A stretch of DNA of 64,000 bases, taken from Heterobasidion occidentale. Its lineage: Eukaryota > Basidiomycota > Agaricomycetes > Russulales > Bondarzewiaceae. Positions 11,154 to 23,249 of this stretch are shown here, in pieces. Every line of letters starts with the position of its first letter. Position 1 is the stretch's first letter. The notes below the pieces were generated by a model. That model was not told where the DNA came from, did not search any database, and saw nothing but the letters and a program-made list of their open reading frames with translations. A program made the translations under genes and the position numbers. The stretch spans positions 1,302,001 through 1,366,000 of the forward strand of contig JBCAQO010000003.1 in the NCBI GenBank assembly GCA_039111635.1. Reading direction: 5' to 3'.

Positions 11154-11921
11154 GGAGGATGGGGTCAAAGAGAATTGTTGAGCATTCAATTCGCTCGCCA
11201 CTGGGCCTGCACTCGGTTTGAGCGCAGTGTTATTTGTTTTGGCCAAACAGCCCGCTCGACCCATTATACATATAGTATCAAACGTCCGTTGAGCGCGGTT
11301 AATCGCCTTCCAGCAGACAGAAATGAGGTCGGCCACTCGCTTTCGAACTGTGTTTGCGCGGCGCGACTGCAGCTACGCTGTATAGAGTCATACAGTATCA
11401 AAGCAGGCCGGTGACTTTCACAGCCATGGCGAACAGTCCGAACGGTATGTCCAACTTCCCACAGACTGTACAGTACAAGTGACGCCAAATTAGAAATGCA
11501 GTACAACCTCGCCGAGCGGAGAGATAACGACAAAGCTCAAGCCTGGCGCTTTGTGCCAGTGGTCGAAGTATCCACGCCTCAGTTATGGCCCTCGCTCTTG
11601 TTCTCTTTGCTGCTTGCCACTATATGGCGGCCCAAGCAGCCACAAAGCAACGGCCAAGCGGCTGGCGGCGGGTGGCTTGCAGTGCATAGTAGATCCAAGA
11701 GCTTTTGTGCCGCAAACAGGTCGCATAGAGTGTGTGGACAATTGGTGCGTGATTAATCCGAACCACACTCCGCCTTGCTCGTATATAAGGCCAGTCGCGA
11801 ACCCCTCTGCTCTTCCCCACTCAGCTCTCAAGCTTCTTCGAATCACGTCCTACACGCCCACGCCCACGTCCACACCATCTTCCTCCCACCCATCATCTCC
11901 TCCCCCATCATCTAGATCACA
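11154..11921. other. Intergenic, divergent HIS4 / Argonaute upstream region
   Basis: 768 bp between the HIS4 and Argonaute start codons. A TATA-like tatataag lies at about 11782-11789, roughly 135 bp upstream of the Argonaute ATG and followed by CT-rich leader sequence. A short repeated word (atagtatcaaa / acagtatcaaa) occurs near 11272 and 11392. Composition changes here from very GC-rich to moderate. No supported gene. Confidence 0.5.
11782..11789 (+). promoter_or_regulatory. TATA-like box of the Argonaute gene
   Basis: tatataag lies about 135 bp upstream of the chosen ATG and is followed by a CT-rich leader (cctctgctcttcccc), the usual fungal arrangement. Motif match only. Confidence 0.45.
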
Positions 11922-14900
11922 ATGCCCCCACGCCCAGCGCTCGGTTATAATGCGAGAGGCGGTCCCGCCGGTCGAGGTGCCACACCCTCGAGGGGTGGCA
12001 CACCTTCCAGAGGTGTCGCCATCGCCGACCACGTCAAGGCCATCGGCGTCAAACGCCCAAGCTTTGGCAATTCTGGTCGCCAGGTTGAGGTGTTCACCAA
12101 TCATTTCAAGACCACCATCCCGGAAGGAAAAATCCATCATTACGATGGTCTGTCCCTTTCACTTTCTCTGTTCTTCCACGTTCGGCTCCTAATGATTATA
12201 TACCGTCTCACCCCCATCAATGGACCACAGTCGGTGAGTCCTATCGCTGTCTTCTGCCACGGCGATCCAGACTCACTTGTTCATAGTCATCCACCCGTCC
12301 GAAAAGGTCCTTCCGGCCGCTATGAACTTTGAACTCGTCAGGAAGCTCCAAATCGAGCTTCAGCCCGAGATGTTCACCCCGCGTGGCGTGTACGATGGCC
12401 GCAAGAGCTTTTTCACGGCTGCCAAACTCTCCTTTGGAGATAGCGCACGGGTACGTTTAACATCAGTGGCACCTCCCAAATTCTGACCCAGTCCTCTAGT
12501 TTGACGTCATGCTGGCCAAGCCTCTGCCGAATGGGGCGGCACCGGGGCGCAGGGGCCCCACGGTCTACACGATTCAATTCACCCATGTCGCAGAGATCAA
12601 TCCTGAGTTCGTGGGATCCCCAACCCTTTGTTGTTGTGCTTTTCTGACATGCTTTCAGAGTGTTAGCACGCTTCATCCAAGGCACCCAATCCCCCGACAA
12701 CGCGGTGCTGACTGCAATCACGGTATGACATCTCCTCATCGTCTCGCGCAATCATCCTCAACAATCTATGCCGTAGGCCCTCAACGTCGCTGTACGAATG
12801 GAACCGAACCTCAAATTTCCGTTTAATGTTCGGTCGTTCTTTACGCCAACAGAGACGGCGAACATCGGTTCGGGCATCGTCCTCTGGAGAGGGTATTTCC
12901 AATCCGTTCGACCAGCACTGAAGTCCATGCTCATCAACATCGATATATCAACGGCGGCGATGTATAAATCCGGTTCTCTCCTCAACCTTTGTCTCGAGTT
13001 CTTTGGAAAGAAGGATCCTTCCGCATTGAGCATCAAGGGAGGACTCCCAGAACGCGAGCGCCATCGCCTGCAACGTTTCGTTACTGGTCTCAAGATCAAG
13101 TATGGCACGGATTCCAAGCTCCGCACTGTAAAGAAGCTCACTACCAACGGGGCTGCCGATGAATATTTCGTGGATAACACAGGGAAGAAGGTTTCCGTGG
13201 CTGATCACTTCCAGATCCTAATGAACCACCCACTGCAATTCCCTGATGTGATATGCATTGACGTGGGTTCATTTCTGACTCACCGTGTGTATAACATCTT
13301 TGACATCCATGCGACAGACGGGCAAGGCGATCATTCCCATCGAAGTTTGTGAAGTGCCCGCAGGTCAGATCCTTCGCAAGCAGTTGCCCTCGGATAAGAC
13401 AAAGGACGTGCTCCTCTTCGCGACGAAGAAGCCTCAGGACCGCCTGGCTAGCATCCAGCAAGGGTTGAACGTGAGTGCTTGTCTCGTGCTATGGGATCGC
13501 GCGCACTGACTGAAGAGATGTGCGCAGGTGTTGTCCTACAGGACATCGGAATATGTCCGTCAATTCGGCATGAAGGTCGATATGGAGGCCATGACTATCA
13601 AAGCCCGCGTGCTGCAACCTCCGACTCTCAAGTACGGCAAAGAGAGCAAGGAACCGACCATTGTAAGTGACTTCGGGATCGTCTTCGCGTGAGTCGTTAA
13701 TCTGTTCCTCAGGTGCCGAGAAATGGTTCTTGGAACATGTGCGTAATCACGCTCTGGTTGTGAAAAATTTCCTGACAGATGCACGACTATAGGATCGACA
13801 AGCGCGTCTATCTTCCCTGCGATCCTATCAAACACTGGTGCATGATCTCCTTCGATTCTCAACGTAATTTCGACGGAAGTCTCGCCTCTGGGGTGGTCCA
13901 AGGATTCGTAGATGCCTGCAAATCTGTTGGTGAGAACCAGGCAATTCGATATCCTACTGAAATTTATTGACCGGTTGATCATTGTGATGATTCCAGGTAT
14001 CGCTATCAATCCGAAGCCCGTGGTCGTCAAATGGGCGGTCGGCCAAAATACCGTAGCCGATGTAAGCGCCTTTTTGGTCATTCCTTCTGGTTTGTCTAAC
14101 CTCGCTATCCATATCTAGGAATTGCTCAATTTGGGCAGGGAATGCAACGCTCGATCAACGGCTTTTCCGACCCTGCTTGTAGTCATTCTTCCTGAAGGTG
14201 GTAACGACATATATGGTGCAGTCAAGCAGTATGTATATTTGATCTGTTCCCCTCGTTGCCCTGCTGACATCGATGTCATTTGTTAGTTTCGGAGATGTAG
14301 CCGTGAGTATCACGAACACACAATCTTACACGCTTTGATTGACGCGCATTTTCAGCGCGGCGTTGTCACTCAGTGCATGAAGGCAATGAAATGCAAGAAA
14401 GCCACTCCGCAATACTTTTCAAACGTCGCTCTCAAGTAAGCTACACGTTCAGTCTGATCATATCATCTGCTCATTCCTATCGCAGGTTGAACGTCAAGAT
14501 GGGAGGCATCAACACCATTCCGGATCCTAAATCCGTTTCGGTTATCAGCGACCCAAGCAATCCGACGATCGTCATGGGTATGTCGTATCAGCTGCTGAAG
14601 TTGTGAGATAGTGTCTGAGACTTCGTTCAAGGTGCGGACGTTGTTCATCCGGCCCCTGGTACAGAAGGCCGTCCCTCCTTTAGCGCTCTCGTCGCCAACG
14701 TTGACAGTGACAACGCCAAATACATTGCAACCATGAACGTCCAAACGTCAAGGAAGGAAATCATTGAAGATCTGGAGAAGATGGCTACGGTATTTCTTTC
14801 CGTTTATGACCTTGCCATTTGTCACTCATTTCACGGTCCGATATAGCACGTGCTCAGCTCATACATGGGCTACAGGAGGAGTATTGAGAAGAAGGCAAAT

Positions 14901-15771
14901 TTTGCACCCAAGCGGCTCATATTCTATCGAGGTATGTCTTTTCACTGTATCATCGAGCGCACACGTAACAGCCGGTTCCTAGACGGTGTCAGCGAAGGGC
15001 AATTCCAAACTGTCTTGGATGAAGGTACGTGTATTTCGGTAGACCGCCGTTGTCGCCTGTATACTGACGAGAGCTTTTGTGTCAGAGCTCCCGCTTATAA
15101 AGAGTTGGTGTCTCGAACCGATCTTGACAGCTCTCCTGTACTGACCCTTACCCCGCAGAGGCATGTGCGGCGCTTAAAATCAATCCTAAGATCACGATGG
15201 TCGTCGTCGGAAAAAGGCACCATGTCCGCTTCTTCCCTAAAGGACCAAGTGACAAAAGTGGCAATTGCCCGGCAGGTCTCGTCGTCGACAGCGACGTGGT
15301 GAACCCCGTCGAGTTCGACTTTTATTTGCAGAGTCATGCCGGCCTTCTTGGGACCAGTCGTCCGTCGCACTATAACGTCTTATATGATGAGAACCATTTC
15401 ACGTTTGTGACTTTTTCCTGTCGACACCCACAATCGTTTACCCTTTTCCTTACAGACCTGATGGCCTGCAAGCCCTCTCCTTCGCGCTGTGCCATGTATA
15501 TGCGCGCTCGACACGCTCGGTGTCTATCCCTGCGCCCGTCTACTGTATGTGCCGATCGCTGCCTTCCTGTCTGCCCTCCTAAAAGAATGCTTTAGATGCG
15601 GACATTGTCTGCGCGCGTGCGAAGCATCACTACAACCCAGAGGACCGTTTGGATCTCTCTTATTCTGACTCCCCTATGACCATGGACGAACAACAGGCGA
15701 TACTTCAAAAATTCAAGGCGGCATTCCATCCGTTGAGCAAAACAATGTCTCAATTGATGTATTTCTGCTGA
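11922..15771 (+). CDS. Argonaute (PAZ-PIWI) RNA-silencing protein
   Basis: Eukaryotic Argonaute of roughly 900 residues, the guide-RNA binding slicer of RNA silencing (QDE-2 type in fungi). The N terminus is Gly/Arg-rich (GPAGRGATPSRGG). Then come N and L1 blocks (HHYDV, FTPRGVYDGRKSFF), the L1/PAZ region (GIVLWRGYFQSVRP, INIDISTAAMYKSG, IPIEVCEVPAGQ) and the MID domain. In PIWI, the tetrad candidates are the first Asp in VMGADVVHPAPG, a Glu in the following ASR/EEL segment, the second Asp in LIFYRDGVSEGQF and the final His in LCHVYARSTRS. So a DEDH-type active site appears intact and slicing is possible. About 18-20 short introns, among them a probable 3-nt exon at 12231-12233. The stop follows QLMYFC. 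No Dicer or RdRP gene lies in this window. Confidence 0.94.
12231..12233 (+). other. Probable 3-nt micro-exon of the Argonaute gene
   Basis: tcg lies between a perfect acceptor (accacag) and a perfect donor (gtgagt). Including it gives HHYDVVI, the form usual in Argonautes; skipping it gives HHYDVI, still in frame. Flanking introns would be 12148-12230 and 12234-12286. Confidence 0.6.
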
Positions 15772-16210
15772 TCATGCAGTCGCATTGATGATGATGATGA
15801 TGATGGTATTCCACAATCTATGAAGTGCTCCTCCACGTTGTATTCAGATGTATTCGTCGTTTGTTCTAGTAGTGCCCGTGCAGTTTCCTGTATCGTTGTC
15901 CATCTTGTTGCCTTACTTGTTGCCGTGTATCACCGCAGTGTCTCTGATGTAGAATATACCTGCTCAGCAGTTCTCGATAATGCATACATGTCTGGCCGTG
16001 AACGTCGAGTGCAAAAAGGTGCGAAAGCGGAGTAGTTACGGAGTAACCTCGGACTAACATGTCTCTGGTGCTTGTCGTTCACCTGATACCGACCCTCCAC
16101 CATTTAAAGGATGGCTTTCACCTGCTCTCACACGAACACCCTCTGCTCTTCTCAGGCGCATCGGTGTCCTTCAATTTTGTGGTTGATTTCCCGGTCATCG
16201 TCAAGTCTCA
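15772..16210. other. Intergenic, Argonaute 3' region
   Basis: 439 bp between the Argonaute stop and the beta-mannosidase start. It holds a short (TGA)n microsatellite at about 15786-15805 and otherwise no supported gene. Confidence 0.45.
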
Positions 16211-19200
16211 ATGAACAGTACTCTTCGCAACTTGAACGAGGGCTGGTCGTATACCCAGGTTGGTGGTGGTCTAGGGACTCAAGACGGAGAGTGGCTGTCT
16301 GCAACTGAGTTCCCTACCACTGTGCATGTCGAACTTATCAGATTGAAGAAGATACCAGACCCTGTTTGTCTCACATCCCTTTCGATTTACTGTTAACGGG
16401 CTGATAGGTGATCGCGGCCACCAGTTCATCGGGCTCAACGAATGGGATGTCCAATGTGAGTCTGCCTACCAGTTTCTCACCAATTCGAGAGGTTAATCCA
16501 CAAATTCAGGGGTCGGCGAGGCTGATTGGGCATTCAAGACCACATTCACTGTGTCAGAGCGGGAGCTCACTTCTCCCAGCCTCGACCTGGTTTTCGATGG
16601 TCTAGACACCTTCGCCGCAATAGACCTTGTGAACAATTCCCATTTGCATGAGATATCTACTCGGACTAAATCAAATCCTACTTGTTAGAATGGCCGGAAG
16701 CTCCTCGAGTGCGTGATCATCTTCGTTGGTCTGATATTCAAGGTCGTGTCCTGACTTAGACACAGCACGCAGAATCAATTTGTATCCTACAGAACGTCTG
16801 TAAAGGAGTACCTCAAGCCAGGAGCCAACGAGCTTGTCATCACCTTTGAGAGCGCTTTCCTCAAGGTGCCCCACTTGCTTGTTAATATAGTATGACGGAT
16901 TCGAACATTGACACCAAAAATAGGGTAGGGAACTTGAGAAGCGGCACGGGAAACTCAACCTCTGGAACGGGGATTCTAGCCGTCTTCATGTACGCAAGGC
17001 TCAGTACAAGTGAGTCTATTGCTGCATATCAGATATAACTCGCTCACGCTTCGAATCAGCTATGGCTGGGACTGGGGTGCGTATTCACTTGATCCCTAAA
17101 GCTGACTGCTCATAGCTGGTATAGGTCCTGTACTGATGACAGCGGGTCCTTGGCGTCCCATCTACCTACATACGTACCAATCCCGGATTACTGACTTGCG
17201 GGCTTCGTCTTCAGTGGGCTCGGGTCTCGATGCGGATCTCGATGTCAGCATCTCAGTCGCCTCGGATGTAGCCAGCCTGGCCGAAGTCGTTCTCAGAAGC
17301 CCATCAGGCTCTGTAGTCGTCGGACAGAAACAGATCAAGTTAGAATCTTCCCCCGTGCGGGCTCGGTTTCATTTCGCCAAGGGAGAGGTGGACCTATGGT
17401 ATCCTATAGGTTATGGGAAGCAGCCCATTTACCAAGTTCAAGTCAACATTACAGATGAGGTCCGTGTCAATGGTGAACTTACTACTTCTTAGAATTGACT
17501 CCTTCGCAGGATGGCAACCTCCTGGACTCCAAAACAGAGAACATAGGCTTCCGTCGCGCTCTTGTGGTGGAGGATAAGCTCGATGACCAGGAAGGCCTTA
17601 CTTTTCTATTTGAAGTCAATAATATCCGAATCTTCTGTGGAGGTATGCTTGGACATACAGATTTTCCTCTCAGATACTGATCGACTCTTTATCGTAGGAT
17701 CTAACTGGATCCCTGCGGACTCGTTTTTGACAACGTCCGTGTATCATGTCCTCCACTATCGCCCTACTGCTGATTTGGAGAACATCTAGAATGACTCCAG
17801 AGCGCTACCGCGCCTGGTTACAATTGCTTGTTGATGGCAATCAGAATATGATTCGTGTCTGGGGTGGAGGCATCTATGAAGCCGATGTTTTCTATGAGAT
17901 CTGTGATGGCATGTATCCTCCTGTAAATTGACTTCAACGCACTGACATGCTCTACGTAGAACTGGGCATACTCGTGTGGCAAGATTTCGCATTTGGGTGC
18001 GGGCAAGTAAGCTGCCTGTCCATACGGTATCAAGAGAGATTCTTACAATCTTATCAGTACCCAGCCTATGACTCTTTCCTCGACAACATCACTGTTGAGG
18101 CAGAGCAAAACGTGAAAAGATTGAGGCACCATCCGTCAATCGTCATCTTCGGTCAGTAATCATACTTTATGTTCGCATGGGTATCTGAACATGATCCCTT
18201 CTCCGATTAGCTGGAAACAACGAAGGTCAGACTTCTCCGTTCATTTAGGGCTTTTCCTTACATGAGCTCAGATTACCAGGTCGCTGAGTCCTTGAAGCTT
18301 GAATTGGACTACAGTGACGAGAAATCAGACTTCCGCAAGACCAACTTCCCGGCGCGCCATATTTATGAGCGCGTCTTGCCTAGCATCGTCGAGACCTTCT
18401 CCGATATTCATTACCATCGGAGCTCCCCTTACAGTGGTCAGGGAAAGCTCACAACAGATAAGCAGTACGGCGACTTGCATCAATGGAATGTATGGCACGG
18501 GTCTCAGGAACCATGGCATAATTGGGATATTCTGGCGGGGAGGTTTGTCTCTGAATTCGGAATGTAAGTCCCGTTAAACTTGCTGCATAATGTGGGATTG
18601 ATCCCTACAATGCACAGGGAGGCTTATCCTGATATTCGCACCGTTGATTATTGGCTTGATGGTGACAAGTCTGAGCGTTTCCCACAATCCAGGTATGTCC
18701 TATATGCTTCAATTGATTGAGTATTCACTTCATGATATCAACACTTAGAACTACCGTCAACCATAACAAAGCAGACGGCTTCGAACGTCGACTCGAACTC
18801 TACTTAATGGAGAATTTTAAACATGCCTTCGACATGGAAAGGTAGTTTCATTGTGCAACTCGGCGCATCTCTACTTACTGCGAGGTCAAAGCTATGTGTA
18901 TTACACGCAAATCATGCAGGCGGAGACGCTCTCTGCTGCATACCGACTATGGAGGAGGAATTGGCGTGGCAAGGGGAAGGAACATACCGCGGGGGCCCTT
19001 GTGTGGCAGGTGAGTCTGATAGCCAGACATTGTAGTTCAAGCTTACGTATGCATCCAGATCAACGACTGTTGGCCAGTAACGTCTTGGGCCATCGTTGAC
19101 TATTTCCTTCGCCCAAAGCCAGCATTCTTCACCATCGCTAGGGAACTCCGTCCTTACACTGTGGGTATGACGAGGAAAGAGGTTAAGCATTTCGCGGATG

Positions 19201-19832
19201 ATCGCACCGCCGCCTCTTTCACTATCACTTCCGTGCTCGAGATCTGGGGCACGAACAGCACCCTCCAGGAGAAAAAGGTCACTCTGGCAGTCACGTCTTT
19301 CGACCTCAAAGATCCCCACTGGAGCGACCGATGGGATAAAGAGGTCGTCCTTGCGCCGAACTCGAGCACTGAGCTTTGGAAGGGAAACGTGCCTGGCCAG
19401 CCAGTGCGCACTAAATCCAGCGAGGCACGGAAGACGATCATCGTGAGTGCAAGGTTGGTCGACGAAAGCGGAACGGTGTTGAGCCGGTACTCAAATTGGT
19501 AAGTGTTCTCAGAACTGTCTCCCGCCCGTTCAGAATAGCAAATGCTAAGGCTCATTGGGCGTGATGCTCCCAGGCCTGAGCCATACAAGTATATCCACTT
19601 CCCTCCCCGAAAGGATTTAGGTTTTAAGATCACGCCGCTTGCTGATAGAGAGTCCCTCGAGCTATCGACGGAGAGGCCAATGAAGGGGATCGTGTTGGAT
19701 GTTGAAGGAGAGGCTATCACGTGGGGCGACCAAGCGATTGATCTTGTTCCCGGCGATGTTCAAGTGGTCAAGGCAGTGGGACTCAAGGGCAGAGAGGTCA
19801 AAGTCAGGTTCCTTGGAGATGGCACTGCGTAG
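16211..19832 (+). CDS. Beta-mannosidase, glycoside hydrolase family 2
   Basis: Exo-acting beta-mannosidase releasing terminal beta-mannose, for example from mannan or N-glycan core oligosaccharides. The GH2 architecture is visible: sugar-binding domain (STLRNLNEGWSYTQ, WDVQ...GEADWAFKTTF, VFDGLDTFA), YGWDWGPVLMTAGPWRPIYL, immunoglobulin-like domain, then the TIM barrel (GSNWIPADSF, MIRVWGGGIYEAD, LGILVWQDFAFGC, HPSIVIFAGNNE). The acid/base Glu is in GNNE, split by an intron; the nucleophile Glu is in RFVSEFGMEAYP; QINDCWPVTSWAIVDYF follows. No signal peptide is evident at MNSTLRNLNEG, so an intracellular enzyme of the fungal MndB type is likely. About 15 or more introns. The start was chosen because GWSY begins the conserved region; an upstream exon cannot be excluded. 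Length about 850-900 residues, normal for the family. Confidence 0.9.
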
Positions 19833-20385
19833 GTTATTGCTGCTCTAAATGGGGAGATATCAAATGAAATGTAAGTTAGCGCGATGTCGTATGCGAAAGG
19901 AATGCGAGAGCGTGGAATCTCATTGCGAGCACAGACGCCCGCTTGCAATTCGCCGATACGATTACCTCTCTCAATGGTCGCGTTTTGTTGCATGCCGCTT
20001 TGACTATAGCCCTCATCAGACGGTGAAACGGGAGCATGCATCGGAATGATATTATAACCACTATGGGGAGTTAACTACAGCGGATAAAATCTGCCGGGGG
20101 AGTAGAGGTTGGAAGATGATAGAAGTACAAGCTTTACACAAGAAAAGCATCGAAAACATGCAACAAAATTGTTCTAGGTGGAAGGCCAATCCCATAGGTC
20201 CGTGGGGAGAAAGACTAATAAATCACTAAAAGAGAACCCAACAATGGGTCGACGGGGAGGATGCGAGATGATTGCCATATTCAAACCATCGCAAAAGTCT
20301 TCTGAAATGGCTTCAAACGCTGCACATATGCAACGGGACATATGTGAGGAGAGCGGGATTATTGGAAGGCGAAGACATGTTCTTA
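19833..20385. other. Intergenic, convergent 3' ends
   Basis: 553 bp between the stop codons of the beta-mannosidase and Rheb genes. No supported gene, RNA or repeat seen. Confidence 0.45.
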
Positions 20386-21213
20386 TCACATGATGAAACA
20401 CCGGTTGGCTGGTGGATCGGCCTGTTTGTGGGGAGTATTGCGCTCGATTTCGCCCAGACACAACTCGAAAACTTTGCCTGCCAAAAAGATAAGGATTTGA
20501 TGATGGTAAAATGGGGTGGCGACAAGTTTCTTACCAACGTTGACGTTATTTTTCGCACTGGTTTCTATCCATGCCGCATGAACCGACTTGGCGAGATCTT
20601 CTCCCTCGCTGATGGCCACCTGTCTTTTCAATCTATGAATACGAGAGGTACAAGGAGAGGGGCAGAGGTAATGCAAGTGATTCGATACAGCGATCTAAGG
20701 CGCCAGAAATCCAAAGCTTACCTCTGTTGAAGGTCTGTTTTTGCGCCCACTATGACACACGGAATTTCCTTCATCCCGCAAAAGTCGACAATTTTGTCAT
20801 ATATCACCTGGATCATGTCGAAAGAAGTTCTTGATGTAACAGAGTAGACGAGAACGAAGCCGTGGATGCCAATTGCGTGTTTGGAGTTCAATATTGAATA
20901 CTCGTCCTAGGTGGCCAGAATGAGGAACGAGCGCAAGAGAGGAGAGCTCAGGACTCACTTGGCCGGCAGTGTCGATGATATCACACTCATACTCGTCTCC
21001 TTTATGATTAATAGTCTTGGTGAAGTTGCTCTCGATAGTGGGGTAATATGATTCAACGAAGTGGTTTTCGATGAATTGCACCACGAGCGATGATTTTCCT
21101 AGAGAGCTCGATGTGAGTTCCGGGGTGCGTGACGCTGAGGAGCCGAACACACCGACAGAGCGGGAGCCGAGAACCGCAATCTTTCTCTTCTTGAGGATGT
21201 CGCCAGCAGGCAT
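20386..21213 (-). CDS. RHB1: Rheb-type small GTPase
   Basis: Ras-superfamily GTPase of the Rheb branch, the upstream activator of TORC1 in nutrient signalling. The P-loop GSRSVGKSS is the Rheb form, with Arg at the Ras Gly12 position. Switch I is ESYYPTIESNFTK, switch II begins DTAGQDEYSIL, the guanine-specificity motif is VGAKTDL, and ETSAKNN gives the SAK motif. It ends RCFIM, a CaaX-type farnesylation signal, then TGA. About 188 residues over five exons; the first intron splits the P-loop between GSRSV and GKSS. The GTPase signature is complete. The start at 21213 (MPAGDILKKRKIAVLG) leaves the usual short N-terminal extension. Confidence in the Rheb rather than Ras assignment rests on the Arg and on the effector loop. 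Confidence 0.92.
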
Positions 21214-23249
21214 CGTGATATGAAGGAGAGGAAGGGGAGAGAGGGGATGACGGAAAGAAAGGGGGTGACTAGGCGTAGGTGGCGGTTTTAAGGTAAGTAT
21301 TGGCTTATGGGGAGATCGGAAATGAAGGGTTTTGAGTTCAAAAAGGGTTGAGCCCGTTGGTCCAACAGACGCCAGCCGCTCGTGTATTTTCCGCCCCGTT
21401 TCTCCGTCTTCGGAATTAGAAAGCGAAAGCGCATCAGTGGATACACATTCTACGAAATAGTATAGGGAAGTCAGCGAGCGCAGAATCAACAGCGAGCGGG
21501 CCACCAAGGCAACTCTAGCCGTCGCCACTGTCGACCGTCGTCTCCTTGTCTTAGCCACCCGGCCCGGCCGCCGGACTTCCTGGCCGCGCGCCCCAATTCA
21601 GAGCCTCCACCCACTTCACCTACAGTACCTCCACAGACTGTGCTGACGTCCTTGTGTACGTATAGGACGACCTCATGCACATATCCAACACCCCTGCGCT
21701 TGGGTCTTGTGATGCGGATACAGGACCGTATTCCATGGGAACCTCTAGAAAGCAATGGTAATAATGCTTCCCCTTGCTGCCCCTCACTAATAAATGCTAT
21801 GGAAAATGCAAACTTTGACCCTGATGTAACCGGGTGTCCTCATGACCATCCTACACCCGGCATCCATTCGTCAAGATGGCGTGTCGTCGTTTGTTCAGCG
21901 CCTGATCGCAATGTTCGAGGAGTGTGATCGATCGTCTGGGCCAGAGCACGAAATCTCATGCCGTGTAGAAATCAGCAGGAAGAGCTGCATCGGATGACTG
22001 AGCATGATTTACATGGAATTACAATGGCCTTTACGTGTGTAAGACTCTTCCATATTCTCCAACATTCAAATCTTACGTTCAACGCTGGTCCAGTCAGATC
22101 CTATCCGGAACTCTCACATGAGAAACTGGCATCTGTAGCAGATGGGGAAACATATCGTACCTTAGATCAGATGATCTAGCTGTCAAGATCTGTGCGAGAC
22201 ACAGTGTCTAGACCATTGAGCTGGAGAAACGGAGAAGGTCAATTCGGACCAAAAAAGTGTATCGGTGTGAGTGGGAACCTAAGTCATCGGGAACAGAACA
22301 GATCGATGGTCCGTGCCGAGAAAGAAATACTTCGACGACAGGCCTTCTTCATTCCCACCTCGGAAATGTAAGGCAATAATAAACCGAGAAGGAACCATAA
22401 AAAGCGAGATAGACGCCTGATAAACATGGAGCAATTGGCTTCCGAGTTCTAGATGCATCTCATGAGAGAAATCCAACAGAGGACACAACGGTCCAGGTGT
22501 GCCTATCGGCGTCCATCATTTGCCGGCTCCTCACATGTGGGCATCGGCGTAGTGAAGAGTTAGAGACACCGCCGGTTCTTGATAAGGACGAAGGGAGGTA
22601 GTAGGGAGGTCTGAGTTGAGTCAAGAATGGCCTGCGACTCTTTCGTAGCACACCAGGTGTGAAATTTGTTGTGGGACTCTGATTGGTCCGAGAAAGGACC
22701 GTATGAATGGGATTGTCGAAAAAAAAAAGAGTCCATCTTCGTCGCGCTCTTCGAAAGCTGCGAAACCCTCTGGCGGCTCGAGACGTTTTTGCAAGAGAGG
22801 GTCCATATCATGATTGCACAGGAAAGGAACACGTAGACTTAGATGAGGCATCGTGTATCATAACTCACCTCTCAGAATAATCAAACTTGGTGAGGTATGT
22901 AGGGGAGCAGAGCCTGGGTGAGCTCTGCTCGCTTCCGGGTAAGCAGTTGTGGAGGCATATCATTGCACCTGAGATCCTGGATTAGTTCATCGAATGTCAG
23001 GGAGAACTGAGGACAAAGAGAACAGATGGTGGAAAGAAATAGAGCCAGAAAAAGTCCTGCGTCAGACATCGACTCGCCGGAAACGGACTCCTGAGAACTT
23101 GCGTGAACGGTCATGTGATGTTGGGTTTGACACGCGTTGGAAGCTTCACTGTTCTTTTCCTCCTCACACTCTTCACCGACGTGTTTGATTTGACAACTTG
23201 CACCTCTCCGCCCGCCATCAACATCGAGTACACTCTGCTATATTCCATC
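21214..23249. other. Gene-sparse 2-kb interval
   Basis: 2 kb between the divergent Rheb and Spo12-like starts. The first 300 bp are probably the Rheb leader and promoter. A minus-strand stretch at about 22571-23114 has gene-like pieces and is listed separately at low confidence. In 21500-22500 I see only short unsupported frames. Confidence 0.4.
22571..23114 (-). other. Possible unrecognised small gene or gene remnant
   Basis: A frame from 23114 reads through FSLTFDELIQDLRCNDMPPQ and LTRKRAELTQALLPYIPHQ, amphipathic and not repetitive, and ends at 22881. After a plausible intron (acceptor ctaag near 22842), a second open stretch continues with MDPLLQKRLEPPEGFAAFEE in one frame, or a Ser-rich stretch in another. 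I do not recognise the family and cannot join the parts confidently. An A9 run near 22721 interrupts the second part and is a likely indel site. It could be an uncharacterised gene, a decayed gene or chance. Confidence 0.25.

Noticed and set aside
15786..15805. (TGA)n microsatellite as a possible functional element
   Set aside because: A short, simple repeat in a 3' intergenic region; ordinary.
16880..16910. tRNA B-box-like gttcgaatccg on the minus strand
   Set aside because: It lies inside a beta-mannosidase intron and no A box or acceptor stem could be folded around it.
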